Shown here piece after piece: positions 34,607-49,560 of a stretch of DNA of 64,000 nt. The position numbers and the translations under genes are program-made. Numbering within the stretch: position 1 is the stretch's first letter; the number at the start of each line of letters is the position of its first letter. Where the stretch lies: the NCBI GenBank assembly GCA_014871385.1, contig CM026422.1, positions 20,636,177 to 20,700,176 on the forward strand, read 5' to 3'. The DNA is from Ceratodon purpureus. Its lineage: Eukaryota; Streptophyta; Bryopsida; Pseudoditrichales; Ditrichaceae. Below the pieces are notes generated by a model, which did not search any database, was not told the DNA's origin, and worked only from the letters and a program-made list of their open reading frames with translations.

Positions 34607-36980
34607 AGACACAACAAACATGTGTGGTGATACCATTAAAACAGTAGAAAAAAATAATCCGTGGAAGAAAAGGGTTTAAGTTGAATGTCCTTTGGTTTGT
34701 CATTTGGAGGTTTGTAGCCTTGTGACTAGGATATTTTTAAGAAATTGGCATGTGGATGTTTTGTAAAAAATTATAAAAATTAAATCCTTTCATAGCTAAG
34801 TTGTTCATATGTGTGTCCATTCCAAAACAATTACACTTGAACATTAAAAACATTATTATATATGAATAATTTTCAATAAATATTTGAGTCTTTAGTAGGA
34901 TCTTTGTTTGGTTGTATAAACTTTTTAGTTCTTTTTATGATTTTGTTTTGTAAAAATATGATGACCTCCAAATGAAAGAAGAGAAATTGCAATCAAGTTT
35001 AGTGGAGACCCTTATAAATAAAGCATTTGTTTGTTTCACCATTTAAACTATGTCCACATAGACCTTTCAAAAATTGGTACATATGTGAATCCAAGTTTCT
35101 CACTTAATGTTTTTCTCCATTTTTGACAAAACTATAAAACTTCGCATAATTACCGCATACTAACATTGAGATTTTTTTTATTTTTTTAGATAAATGCACC
35201 TAATTATTGTTTTCTTTTAAAAGAAATATGCATTGTAACTTATAGATTTCTATTAGGAAGAAGAAAGACGAGAAGAAGAAAAAAATACGTCGCGGAGGCG
35301 GATGATGGCGATTGGAGAACGGAGGGAAAACGAATCCAGCGGCCATTGAATTGACTCCGGAAATGAGCAACATCATCACTCACAAGTCAAGGCCGATCTT
35401 CCAAAAGCAAAATAAGAATCTTTTGTACTTAGATTAGATCAAAATGTCTGATTCTTTCACCTTCTAGATTTGTTAGTGTGCAATATTTAGAATTAGTTTG
35501 TCTCCAGCTGCACAAAGTGTTTTGATTTTAAACCATCAAAGTACTTTGTTTCACTAGCTGTTTATGAGATTTTTACAAAATTTAGAAGCAAGGTTTTACC
35601 ATGAAAGAATCATATTTCTACTCTAAGTACATAGAGGTGATCACTCTAGTGAAGAAAGAGAAAAACTCATATGGGAATCGACGGATTTCTGCAGAGGTGC
35701 TGGAGGAGAGATACAGGACTGTGCAGAGATTTATATAAGCGGGGGCGGGAGCGAGAGTAGAGGCAAGTAAGATACTCAAAGTGTCGGCATCGAAGTGACA
35801 AATTCGAGGTTTTGGATTTGTGAGGTTGGATGATCTTCATACTTGCGCATCAACAAACTCCTCGATGGATGAGTCCCCACGCATGGTAACAGCCCTAGCG
35901 TTAGAGATATCTTGCCAAATCAATCTGAAAGATCTAAATTTCCTCACTTTTTTGTATTCAACGCTAAACTCCATTAGATTACAAATTAACTTGCAACCGT
36001 ATGGAGAGAAGATTGTGGCAACAAGAATTGAAAAAAAAAATTATGGTGCTCTAAACATTTATTTTTAAGAATCATAGAGATCCAAAAAATTGCTCACCAC
36101 TTAACTACCTCTAGAAAAACTTTTATGCAAAAATATTATGTAATTATCTTCTGAAATTTTCAAAAAGAACTTTTCCATATTAAAAGATTTACATTATTGA
36201 TTTTGTCAAAGAATTGTTACTTTACCAAAGAAAGTACAAAAAGATGTAACGAATCTAAAACATAGGAAAAGATATATAAAAAGTTCAAAGCATGGAAATT
36301 ATCAATTATTATCTTAAGTTTTAAATATGAATCCAAAGTCAAAAATATTTATGCAAAAAATAGAAATTTGAAAACATATTAATATTTCATAGTTAAATTT
36401 TAGACTAGTTAATAATCTTGTAAAAAAATTATTTATTTTATTCAATAGATAAGATAAAAATTTTAATTTTTACATTGAAACAATAATTAATTGAAAGATT
36501 TAAATGTCAAACTAATCTAATGCTTTTAATTTCTCATGTTTGATGATTTTATCATACCAATATATTTCTCTTCCCTATCAAATTTTTATCTTCAATTTAA
36601 TATTATTTTAGTCAGAATTAACATGTATGTTCTCATTTATTTAAATAGTTGTCAAGGTCTGATAGTTAACTTATGAAGAATAAATGAATCGGACTATAAA
36701 AATTTGATGTTCAATTAAATAAGTTCTTTCACAAATTTTATAAAGTTCACTATCAGGTATAAAAAGAAATCTAGTTGTATTGAGCTTACAAATTTTCCTA
36801 ATCTTGTGATACAACATCCTTATGGTAGACAGCTCTATTTCCAATATGATTCGTGAGTGGGGTGTGTTGGCAACTCATTTATGATGCTAAAGATTTTTCA
36901 AAGATGTGGAAAAGTGTTGGGAATACATTGCAAGTGTCAAAACATTTTTACAAAGTAGTATGTAATTGATAAAATTATTA
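34607..36980. other. AT-rich intergenic, no recognisable gene
   Basis: A short GC-richer island at 35270-35400 (purine-rich, GAAGAAGAAAGACGAGAAG) and a frame at 35820-36068 (plus) have no recognised family. The rest is very AT-rich. Confidence 0.5.
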
Positions 36981-39370
36981 AGGTGAAAAATCAGGTATTG
37001 TATGTTGGTGTTGTACTGTACATTGGTCTTGTATGTTGGTTTCACAATCAAGTCGGAAATAGGTGTGTTCACCTTACATGGAATCTCGAAGTATGTTCTG
37101 AATCAAATACAGAGGCACTTTTGCCATGGAATCCAAACAATTCGTGCCTGCAAGCGAGGTGCACCGGATGTAAGATTGCTATGCACCAATAGAGACACCA
37201 ATTCCCGAGAGGATACGGTGAGCCCATGGTCCGGCATGTGTTTTTGCCATAGCCATGGCTGCTACCTCGCCCACCGAGTATCTTACCTCTGGGGTTCCTC
37301 GACTGGTAGATCCAGTACTCAGCGTTCTTCAATAATACCACCAATGCATCAGGGTTGTAGCGATACACTGGAAGCCCTCCAACATTTCAAGTCTGTATTC
37401 AAGCTTCTGTAAGTAACGCATTCTGAAGCTTGACATCGTGAATATTCTTCAGCTCAATTGTTATCACCTCAAGCTGCTTCATCGGACTCATATCAATACA
37501 GCAGTACAGTACTGCAATAAGTAAAATGTTATATACGTATTGTTAGGCAAGATTTCTCAAATGCAAAGATAATCTATGGCTCCCGTGCTTGTTTGCACTC
37601 CGCAGTGTTCTGTTATAGCCTTGCGATGTGGGGTAATGTGCGAGAATTGACTTCGGATGTGATATGTGCATAGGAAATTCCTGGAATATCCTGCACGTTT
37701 TACGTTGTGTAGCTCATGACCACGATCTTGACACAGTAACAATTACAATTCATACATTTTTCAGAGGCTGAAACACTAATATACTTTACAAGGGCACGGA
37801 ATAGTAGGAACTCGATTCAATATCAAAATGCGTTCACGACGAGTGTGTTCGAACGTCGTCACAGGAAAATAAAGCCTTCAAGTGCTCATAATCAGCAAAA
37901 TGTCACGATAACAATAATGAACTGAATGTGTACAGTAGCAGAAACTGAGATAATTTCTTGCATAATTTAGACATTAGATTAAGACTAGAAGTAGACGTGT
38001 TAATCCGAAATGCCAGCAGCAAAGCCATTCCAAGCCCAATACTGGTGCGATTACAGATAATTGGTAGAAACAGCAAAGCAAGATTTGTTTTGTGTTTCAA
38101 CAAATAACACACCTGCTTACTCCAAAACTTATAAACTAGATTCTGCATCATAACATCTTCATTATGAATATTCATAATGTCAAATCTCTAGCAAAAATAG
38201 CTTCAAGAGTTTGTTACTAACTCAAAAGTTTGAAACGAAAAGTTGTACACTAACCTGCAAAAGGGGCAAGAAGTAACTACACAGCTAAGAGCTCCACACA
38301 GATGGCTTAAAGCAGACTTCTCAGCAAGTGTCTTCAAACAAGAGACAATCATCACTGTACAAACAAGAGACCCCGCTCTTTCAAATACCCGCACCGAAAC
38401 CTCTTCAGCCAATCAAGGTGGCAAACCTTTGAAGAGGGAGACATCTTCATTGTAGAAAGAATGTTTTTTGACACACTCAACGTCTTAAACCCGAATATCA
38501 AGAAACTGTTTAAAAGTGACCTTCCACATAGCTGGAAGGAGGATCATCCACTGGGAAGCAGCCCAGATGCAACGACAGAGAACTATACAATCATCTATAC
38601 AACACATGCCAGTCAAATTATGTCACTCCTTCAGGAGTAGTTATTCACTGAATTAGCAAACCCATCATGACCACGCTTGCATAACTTGCAGTCATAAACA
38701 CCATTGGATAAGATCCTTAATAAAAACATACAGTTACATCGATGTGAAAACGGGAACGTCTAGTTACTCATGAACTATATTAGCATATCCCCTCAATCCA
38801 TAAACCTGAAACCCTAACACAACTTCTCCACCCTCCAAACCCTAATTCCTCTCCCACGGCCAAACCCGCCACAAATTCAACCTAGCAAACGGAGTAATCC
38901 AAAGCAAACACTCCTCCACGCCTTGTGCTTAACCAGGCAAGCCAAAAACGTTAAATTCAAAAACCGGTGCAAGGAAAGAGAACACATCACGTATACCTCC
39001 AAATACATCTGATTGTCGCTTGATGCTCCGGCACTTTGCTCATGAACCTCCAACATCCCTTCCACAAACCGCCTGCCCCACCTTCATGACACCCACTTAC
39101 GTTATAAAACGGCCCAGGGCCCGATTCTTTTGACCAGAACAAATGTTTAGAGCTAACCATGACAATGCATTTCAAATAATCAAGTACTTTCCCAAAGCTC
39201 CCAGATGTACATATGCGACCAGTGACGTCAAGATAAAATGCTGTGCACAAAGTGCAGTTCAAAAAAAGACAATACTGCTTAGATCGACAACAGCAGCCAC
39301 TGTTGAGATAGTGAAGTAGAAAGCATGTGTGAAAAAAATTCGTGTTACCTTGCAGATACGTCACTTGCAC
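36981..39370 (-). other. Exon-like fragments of an unrecognised gene
   Basis: Three minus-strand patches look protein-like. At about 37490-37090 the frames read MKQLEVITIELKNIHDVKLQ, then VYRYNPDALVVLLKNAEYWI and YQSRNPRGKIL. The frame breaks after that and continues in another register as VAAMAMAKTHAGPWA. At 38412-38250 a Cys-rich patch ends at a GTTAGTG donor. At about 39090-38998 the frame GRRFVEGMLEVHEQSAGASS ends at a GTATAC donor. I recognise no family and cannot show that the patches belong together. A decayed gene is the likeliest reading. Confidence 0.35.
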
Positions 39371-40874
39371 CTTATGTGCAACTTCTAGTCATTCTTCTCT
39401 TCACTCGTCAACTATGTCTGCAGAAATGTAAATCATGGCGATGGCGTGACGCAATTACGCTGCATTGTCGGTTTTAGATGCAGTACATATCGGTTTTAGG
39501 TGCATCTGATCGGTTCTTCCAGAAGACGGAACGGAAAGGACAGAAACTGCGAAGAACGACTGCGCAGGGCCGAGCGACGGCGGAAGCTAAACGGCGATGG
39601 AGCGCGGGCTGCCCGTGCTGCCCGGGCCCGCCAACCGAGATCTCACCTGAGGTCTCACGTGGATAGTGGTTCGACCATCCGCTTGGTGCAGAACCCCATT
39701 GGTTCAACATCGGGACTCCTGGGGAATCGCATTCTTAGTATTAATAGTTGGTGAGTAAGATTCCGGCCTTGAACATGACGACACCAATCTTGGAAATCCG
39801 GAATGTTGGGCATCGGCTCCGTTGCTCCAAATGAGGCAATGACTTGTCAGGTGCCTGAGGTCCATTATTGTAAACACTATGTTTATCAACAAGTCCATGA
39901 ATCATGATGAACTCATCTGGGTTCTGGAACCTGACTGCGTTGTGGGGCACATTTCAGGCTGCTCTTTTGCATTAACTCGTGCAATGCGTAACAGATATTT
40001 TAATCGGAGTCCACTGCATACTACTTGAGGCACCGAGGCTGGCTGGAAATCCAATTTTGCTGTAACTTATGTGGGAGCGTCGAACCCTTCCAATACTGCT
40101 TCCTAGGCTTCTCTCCATCCGACTCCAAAAAAATTTGTGCCTCAATTTAACTGTGATTACTGAAACAAATTGGAAGCGGGTTACAGTTGTCTTTGAGAAA
40201 TGCGATTCATTAGTCTGTTAGCTTCTTGATCTTGTGACCGTTCTGCCAGCAGCAATGGCATGAATAACTTGGAGCACCTGAGTACAGTGCGAGTTTCTTT
40301 TAAAATAATGCATCGTATCTGGTTTGATGCTCAAGCTATCCACAATGATCCAATGCAGTGTAATCGAATTCTTAAAAATACTACAGAATCTCCGCTGAGT
40401 CCCAGGTGCTGTGGTGCATTCTCATGTTACCCAACCTCTCTGGCACATTCTAAGTTTTTCCACATACATTCTTATAATTAAGAGTGTAGAATTAACTTCA
40501 AAGATAATTTGGAGTCGCTGGGAAGTTAAAATCATTCATTCTTTTTACTGTTTGAGAAGGCCTTTTGTTCCGAAAAATATATGAATAAATAAATAAACAA
40601 AATCATTCATTGTTGCTAAATATAGAATAATCGTTTCCGGAAACCGGGGAAGAAGATCCAGGATATTACCAATAAAAGAAAGCACTATTTATTCTATTTT
40701 TCTTTTTATTCAATATCTCATAAATGGAAGTAGGGGATTTATATTTCAAACCATCAATGATGCAAATAAATTTTCTTAGGTGATTTAGTAGTGATTTAGT
40801 AGTTATCATCAAAGAATTGGATTTTAAATATTGTTATAATTTAATTGAGATACTTACTTCTATTGATACAAAAC
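39371..40874. other. Intergenic with a GC-rich patch, no recognised gene
   Basis: The stretch 39510-39650 (plus) is GC-rich and Arg-codon rich. The minus frame 39950-39741 (MPHNAVRFQNPDEFIMIHGL) is protein-like but unrecognised. Nothing else is supported. Confidence 0.35.
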
Positions 40875-41252
40875 AACTATGAAAAGATCCAATGTCTTCT
40901 AGATATGCCAGCTCGCTTGGCGAGACACCATCTGTGCCGGAATGGCTCGCAGAAACATCATTCTCAAAAATTGGAAGCGTTGCAGTGACAAGCGTAAGGC
41001 TAAGTTAGCTCAAGATTTTTTCAATCTTTGGTGTAGTAAGGAGGTTTTCTGCAAGGGAAGCCTTCAGTCTCCTCAGTGGAGATTCACTCCCGCCCTCACA
41101 ATGAATCTGAGGCCCATTATTTGGGACCCAGATTGATGTACTTTGGTTTTTCCTCCCCCGGTTCTTACTGGGCAAGGGGGGTTTTTTGCACTAATTTGAG
41201 GGTCACCTTTTTCCAAAAAAAAAAAAACAAAAAAAAACTATGAAAAGATCCA
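40875..41252 (+). mobile_element. 5'-truncated LINE (non-LTR retrotransposon) with 17-bp target duplication
   Basis: The insertion (40892-41235) is flanked by perfect direct repeats AACTATGAAAAGATCCA at 40875-40891 and 41236-41252. It ends in an A-rich tail (about 41212-41235). Inside, the plus frame reads AWRDTICAGMARRNIILKNW and continues to a TGA at 41134. This resembles the basic C terminus of plant LINE ORF2 proteins, and a short 3' untranslated region follows. A long target duplication, poly(A) tail and 5' truncation are the hallmarks of target-primed reverse transcription. Confidence 0.85.
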
Positions 41253-42282
41253 CAACCATTTTCTATAATGGTTTTAAAAGAGGAAATATTAGCAAGTAAG
41301 CTTCTAGTAATCAGTTTAAAATCTTCTTGAAATTATTGAAGATAAAATGGTTTGCTAAATTTTGAAGGATGTATATTTTAATTCAAATTTGGAAATAGTT
41401 AAAGAATAATATTATTCGCAACTGATGATTATAAGGTATCAATGGTATGCCTATTGCAAATCAAAGTATTAGAAAGCAAAAATAAGATAAAATGATGGTA
41501 ATTATTTGCATAGTTATGATTCAATATGAACAAAATAATTTTATTTAAATACAAAAATATGGGTTTTTAACAATTTTTAACAATTTTCAATAAGTTCATC
41601 AAATCATAATATGATGTTTCAAACTAGATGAAATATATACAACGCATACATATGGTCTATAAACATAGAGTGTGAATCCTTATTTATGATGTTATTACAT
41701 GATTAATTTTATTTTATTAAAAATCCTTAGTATTAAAGCTATAATTGCATAAAATCAACTGATATATTTTGAAACCCCGTATTCCAAAGGTTCTTCAATT
41801 ATATTTCACTAAAAACGATTTTTAAAACTCCATCTAAGTTGTAGGAAAATAAATTAAACCAATATTTTTTTCAACAACTTCCAATAATGCCTTTCACAAT
41901 GAAAAGAAAAAGTGTGAAAAATAAATACTCTAATAACTAAAAAATTACATATATCCATTATTTAACATTCATCAATTTCAAAATATCGATGACAACTTCA
42001 ATGCAAGTCTTGCGAGCAAGACCACAGAAAATTTATCATGAAAATATGTGCCTAAGGAATTTATCGTGAAAAAACTCCAACTAAGTAAAAGCTCCTTAAC
42101 ATACCATTTTTACCTCACACATAATTTACCAAATATGTACCACCCCCTTCAAAGCAATATACACAACCTGACATTTGAGGCTCACAAGAACATGAAGGGC
42201 CAATCCTCACAAGATGTAATGCAGTTGGTAAAGAATGTGACTCACCAACAAACATCCCAAGAAGTCAAGAAACAACAACTAA
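41253..42282. other. AT-rich intergenic, no recognisable gene
   Basis: There are only random short frames up to 42282. The frame 42048-42302 (plus) has no family signature. Confidence 0.5.
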
Positions 42283-42863
42283 ATGTCACGCTCACTTTGT
42301 AACACTGAATCATTCCGTGACGATCCATACACTTCGAAATGTCCACTAAGTTACCCCATCCAACTCCAAGACGCCGCAGCAGCGCCACCACCGGGAGTTG
42401 GAACCGGCCCCACGACAAGGGATCGCCGGGCGATGATTAACTTACATGGGATGGTACCACTACGTTGGCTACTGGGCAGTGGAATGGCCTGCCGCGTGAG
42501 AACGTGCAACCAAACTGGGGGGTCACCGGGCACCGGGCACCGGGCACGTCCGGCAGGCAGCGGGTGTGAAAGCGGAGCTGCGATCGCGACCCGAGGGAGG
42601 GCGGGTGTGAAACGATCTAGGGCATTTGGGGGAGTGGGAGTGGGAGTGGGGGGCATAAAGAAGGGCGCCAGGGTTCCTGTTTCCTCTGCACCCGCACTCT
42701 GTTCCTCATTCCACCCGCTCTCTTACTCTCTGCATCTCGGGGCTGCGGCAGCTGCAGCTCGCTCGTCCTCCCTTCCCCTTCTTGCCATTGTGCGAGAGGA
42801 AGTGAGAGAGAGTGAGGAAGAGCAGTTTGCTGTTCGCCGCTCGCACCCGAGGCATCTTATACC
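42283..42863 (+). promoter_or_regulatory. Promoter and 5' leader of the SAHH gene
   Basis: Base composition switches abruptly to GC-rich at about 42360. A GCACCGG tandem lies at 42526-42548. A TATA-like GCATAAAG at about 42653 is followed by a C/T-rich leader (42670-42740) and GAGAGAG stretches (42805-42815) before the ATG at 42864. The TATA call is tentative. Confidence 0.45.
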
Positions 42864-44683
<1,820 letters not shown>

Positions 44684-45240
44684 GCGGGTGTGCGTGTTAG
44701 GATGTTTTCAGTGGGGGGAGGGGTGTGTAGGCCGCGGTACGCATTTTATTGTTTGTTTTTCCGAGAGCATCTCACTTGCCCGGGACCGATGGGGGGATCG
44801 GCAAGGATGACATTTTTTTTTAAAAACCACATATATACGGAAGATCCGGGGTGAATCCGGGATCGAATTCATGCTGTATGTATCGGGTGCAGAGTGCGGG
44901 GCTTTGTGGGATGTGTTTGTGCGTGGGCGATATGTTTTGGATGTTGGGTGTGGCGGACTGGGTTGGATACGTTGCTGATAGCGGTGCATGTGAAGAAGCA
45001 CATTGTACTAGTTACCGGAGGAGGGTTGTTTGTCGAGCTGATTGTGTTCATTGCGGAGTTGTGCAAATGCCGAGGATTGTTGTTCCGGGTGTGTGAGTGG
45101 AGCACGTGTGCACGGCCGTTACCACGTGATGTTGTGCAATATCCCGCAGTATTTGTTGTTGGTTCATTGGATGTTAATTTTAGTATTCCTTGTTATGTTT
45201 CTTGACCTTATTTGTGTAATTCGCGTTGATAAATAATGTG
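44684..45240 (+). other. 3' flank of the SAHH gene
   Basis: Moderately GC-rich sequence continues for about 500 bp past the stop before the AT-rich DNA resumes. It probably holds the 3' untranslated region. Overlapping frames on both strands are unsupported. Confidence 0.45.
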
Positions 45241-46030
45241 TATTTTTTTTACGCCGGAGAGAAGGGTGATGGTAGTCTATTTAGTTTTCAGTGGTTATGA
45301 CTCATGAGATTGTCTTCTGTGTGTCACGGGATATGGAGACGTTGGTAAATTATTAAGTTTGTAGCAAATGATGATAAGTAGCAACTTGAAATCACCGACT
45401 GCTAATTGCGACGATGTGTGGCTGTAATCACAGCTTATTTGCTGCCATGTGGGAATGTTACAACCGGGACTTGTGGTTATTTGTTTGAACGTTCACATGA
45501 ATCCAGCGAGATTTGAGACTTAAACGTATAGAAATATGTGGTTGCAATGTATGGATTTGATCTCAATCACCTTGCTGATGAATATGAAGAAAATACAACA
45601 TGCATATGGTTAAGCAATATATTTTTAAACATAACGATTAAAAGCTATGCACTGTTTATTTTAACACATCTGAATTAAGAAAGTATATTTAAGTGAGTAT
45701 TCTTTTCAAAAGTAATAACTTGAAATAGTGCTTTGAAATAACTTGAGCAGGGAATGTGGCTTTCGAAAATGTTACTTATCTTTCCACTTTAGATTAATGT
45801 CTTTCGCATAAAGGACTAATAAGTAGGATGTGTGTTATATAAAGAAATGGGCATATATAGTTTTTTGTAGTAATATGTACAAGGGTAGGGTGAAATTGTT
45901 CTCATCTTTTTATAATACATGTTGGAAGTGTTGTTGTTCAATCTTGTGACTAAATTCGTTGGTTTGTCTTTGTCTCATAAGACTAGTTTGGAGTCTATAA
46001 CCTTACAAAGCCATTTGAGGATTTTTATAA
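45241..46030. other. AT-rich intergenic, no recognisable gene
   Basis: Only short random frames are present on both strands. Confidence 0.5.
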
Positions 46031-46293
46031 ATCTCGCCATCCTTGGAAAAACCAAACTGGCCTGAAAATAACAATGTTGGACCCAACACTTTCTGATGGG
46101 CGCATCCAGACATTTCTCTTAGGTGACCCACTACAAACCAAGGCATTTGAATGTAATTGTGAAGAGACGAGGAGTAAAGTACATGGAAAGGTCCTTTTGA
46201 GTTTCAACCGAAATTGATTTCTGAGAGGTTTGCCAACACACCAGGCCAAATCTATTTTAAACCAGTTTGGTTTTTCCTGGGAGGGCGAGAAAT
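46031..46293. mobile_element. Foldback/MITE-like element, about 263 bp
   Basis: The left end ATCTCGCCATCCTTGGAAAA, then ACCAAACTGG, matches the complement of the right end (CCAGTTTGGTTTTTCCTGG, then GAGGGCGAGA) with about five mismatches over 36 bp. The interior is noncoding. No clean target duplication is visible. Confidence 0.65.
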
Positions 46294-46354
46294 AAGAGTA
46301 GCTTGGAAGTATTGACTTGATATAGAAAAGCTGGAAATGTCAAAGGTTAAGGAT

Positions 46355-46685
46355 CCATAAACTTTCAAACATGTCAACATTGATGAAGTACACATATGTG
46401 CCAATGTTTGACATTGGTTCACGAAATGTGGAAGTTGTACTATCAGCATTGAAGTATGCATTTGTATCAAAGTTTCTTATTTGTCCAAGAATGTGGAAGT
46501 TGTACTAACCAATAGTATCTATGAGCTTTCAAAACTATCAACATTGAAGTGTGCATACAAGTCAAAGTTTCACATTGGTTATGGAAAGGATGAAGTTTTA
46601 CAAATCAATTGGATTTATGAGCTTTTGAAGCTATTAGCATTGAGGTATGGTTTTATTTCAAATTTTCACATTAATTTTTGTCGCT
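46355..46685 (+). repeat. Four degenerate tandem units of about 80-100 bp
   Basis: Units share CTTTCAAAACTATCAACATTG, AAGT(G/A)TGCAT, TCAAAGTTTC and GGAAGTTGTAC-type blocks. They are read as 46355-46440, 46441-46525, 46526-46620 and 46621-46685. Divergence between units is high. Confidence 0.65.
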
Positions 46686-49560
46686 AACCTCTTAATGTAA
46701 TTGTTCTTACTACTCGTTTACTGATATTTTCTATGAATTTTAAAATAGATCATGTAGTTGTGGTATCCAAGATTGTTTTCAAGGCGTCATTAATGTTAAA
46801 GGATGGATGTAGCATAGTAATTAGCATTTGTATCAATGGTTTCGAATGTTTGTCTTAATATTGTTTAATGATCTATTCAAGGTTTTATGTACAACTTTTA
46901 TTGAGAGATTAAGTGTAGATGTTGTAGTTCTAATATGATGACAAATAAAGGGTTCTCTTTCTACTCAAATTATTTGGTATTAAGGATTAAAATTATTTGG
47001 TTGTTCTTAGATGTGATTAATTAGAAAGTTCATTTTGATATGTCATGCCTTTTATGCCAAGCCACTAAAAGGCACCAAAAATCATCATTTAAGTAAGTTT
47101 AGACTTAAAAATAGATGCTAGACATTTAGATGGATATATATCTCATATACCTTTTGTCATAGTCTAATTTGTCCAGAATTCTTTCCAATTTCAAAAATGA
47201 TTCATCAATTCAAGTAACCTTCTTCCAATCTTCATCTGTTCAATTTTTATACTTTCTAGCAAATTCTAGTTTGTCTGCTTTGTGCTTCTAATTGAGATAA
47301 GAGTTTTATATTGGAACACGGCTTCTATAATCCAAGGTTTTCAAAGCTTTTCTTGCAATACAAGTGACTCATTCTCCGCTATATAAACTTTTGAGGCCTA
47401 CCCGGTGACTTCGGAGACCTTATAGTTCCTTGTTTTTTAAAACTTTTTAAAGCACTATAAACAATGGAAGATAACATCTCTGACTCTCTTGCTATCTGCG
47501 CACCTATCATTATACCTTTATTCATTTCAACCACTTCTCTTTTCTCAGCATCAGTCAACGTTCTAGTCTTCATTTTTTTCAACAAATTATGCCACTCAAT
47601 CTACCTATAGCACTATATAGACTTGTTTCAACAAAAAAATACAGCTCACACTAAACCAAGTCACAAATTCAGATACGATTATCTCAAAAGTTACCCTTGC
47701 AACTTACAATGCAATCACAACACAATATGACATATAGGTCTTCTTTAAAAACAATGGTCCAAAACATTGACATATTGCAACAAGGCCCAATGCAAGTTGG
47801 TGGATGAATAACGTGTTGACGCATATTCGATAGGGCAATGAAGAACTATAACTTTACATGGGTTTTACATAATTATCCACATTCAAGCTACCTTTCACAA
47901 CCTTATTCCTTGTCCTACAAATAGGTGAAAATTCCATGAAAATTGCGCACAAATTGAATATGTAGTGGTCACTTGAAGTTTACTATCTATGATCTAGAAT
48001 ACTTGGATTTAAGTAAAATCATATATCATTTCTCCAGAGTCCTGTAATCTAGTCTATTTGGAGTTAAGTAAAATCATGTATCATTTCTTCCGAGTAATGT
48101 AGGATAATACCACCAAATTTCATTGCATTAGGGGAGCATAATTTTCTACAATATTATCCGTGTCACACGTTAAGGTTGCATTACATTAATTTCATTAAAT
48201 TCATGGCAAAGCTTTGATTTATATCACATTTTAATATGTTATGTCTCCTACAAACTTACTCAAAATTAAGTAATTGGCTTGAAAGAGAGTTAAAGATGTA
48301 ATGTCTAACCAACTTCTAGGAATTTCCTTTACATCTCCTCCAAGCAATTTGAAAGCAACCTTGATAGGTTGAATCTTTGCTCATGCTTCCATTATGACTT
48401 CTTATATATATCCTTTGCACAAATAAAAGTCTTATTTACTAAAGACTCATTGGATGATGCATTATATGTCACGTAAACCACATCAAGAAATTCTAAAAAA
48501 CATTAAATTAAATGAAAGGCTTCTTGTATTAAATAATTGTTTCAGAAAAAAAACCCAATGTTTTTTCTATAGAAATCGAAATCTACGTAAACATCAAATG
48601 TAGAAGATGTTGTTGTGTTGATCTTCTATTTATTGTGTCGATCTTCTTTAGTTGTGCTTTGATTGTCTTTCTTTATATTGCTTACATTGAATTTTATAAT
48701 TTTGTATGTATTGACTTGTATAAACTATTAGTCTTGTAGAACATACAAGTTGATTTAATTTGAATCTAGTTTGTTGTGGATTGTGTATGCTCTTACCATA
48801 AGTAACATGTAGCTTTAATCATAAATAATTATTAAACAAAAAACATACTATTTTGGATATTACACTTTAAGGTTGTTGATTCAAAGAAAATTTGAAAAAT
48901 GAGAATGCCAAAATAATTAGATATAACAAAAATATCGACTGACAATACTAAAATAAAAAATTTAACAATGAAAATAATCAACATACTCCATACAAGCTTG
49001 TTGTACGATCCAAAAGTAGCTATAGTACCTAGTTTGTTGAAAGCCATGGTCTTGTAATAAATCTTACATGTACAAATACTAACATTTACACAAGAGTCAC
49101 ATGTACAAATAATAACATTTAATCTGACATTGTATAAGAGCATGAAGTCGCCAAAATTTATATCTTCTCTCATGTTGACGGAGGCCTATCATGGAGCAAA
49201 AGATTGTATCAAACTAGCTTGTTTTGAGCAAATGCTTGTGTCTACGAGTGAACTCTTTCAAATAGCATGGATGAAGGGGCTTGATTTAACTCTAGAGTTG
49301 ATTGACAAAGAGACTTGAGCAACAAGGTCAAAATGAAGAGAATGAAAGAAAATTGACAAGGGCACGTAAATGAAGAGGGACATCACGTCACCAAAAGGTG
49401 ACATGGAGTAGATTGACTAGTAGGTCAACTTGCAGAGGTTCAAGACTGACGATTCAACTATAGATGTAAAAGATTGACTTGCTATGGTTGAATGTCGGAG
49501 GCCATTATAGGTAGATGTCAAATATAGCCATTATAGGCTGAAACAGGCAAATCAAGGCTC
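46686..49560. other. AT-rich intergenic apart from a transposase remnant
   Basis: Apart from the Tc1-like remnant at 47379-47585, nothing is recognisable. The direct duplicate AGTAAAATCATATATCATTT / AGTAAAATCATGTATCATTT around 48013-48090 is a minor repeat. Confidence 0.45.
47379..47585 (-). pseudogene. Tc1/mariner-like transposase remnant (N-terminal helix-turn-helix)
   Basis: The 68-residue frame reads RTLTDAEKREVVEMNKG, an ARESEMLSSIVYSALKSFKK helix-turn-helix pair and then SPKSPGRPQKF. The GRP(R/K) linker between the two DNA-binding modules is typical of Tc1-type transposases. The frame stops where the second module should start, and a stretch resembling IARKALK follows in another frame. 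No catalytic DDE domain is visible. Its relation to the MITE copies with TA target sites (28538, 32181) is plausible but unproven. Confidence 0.6.
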
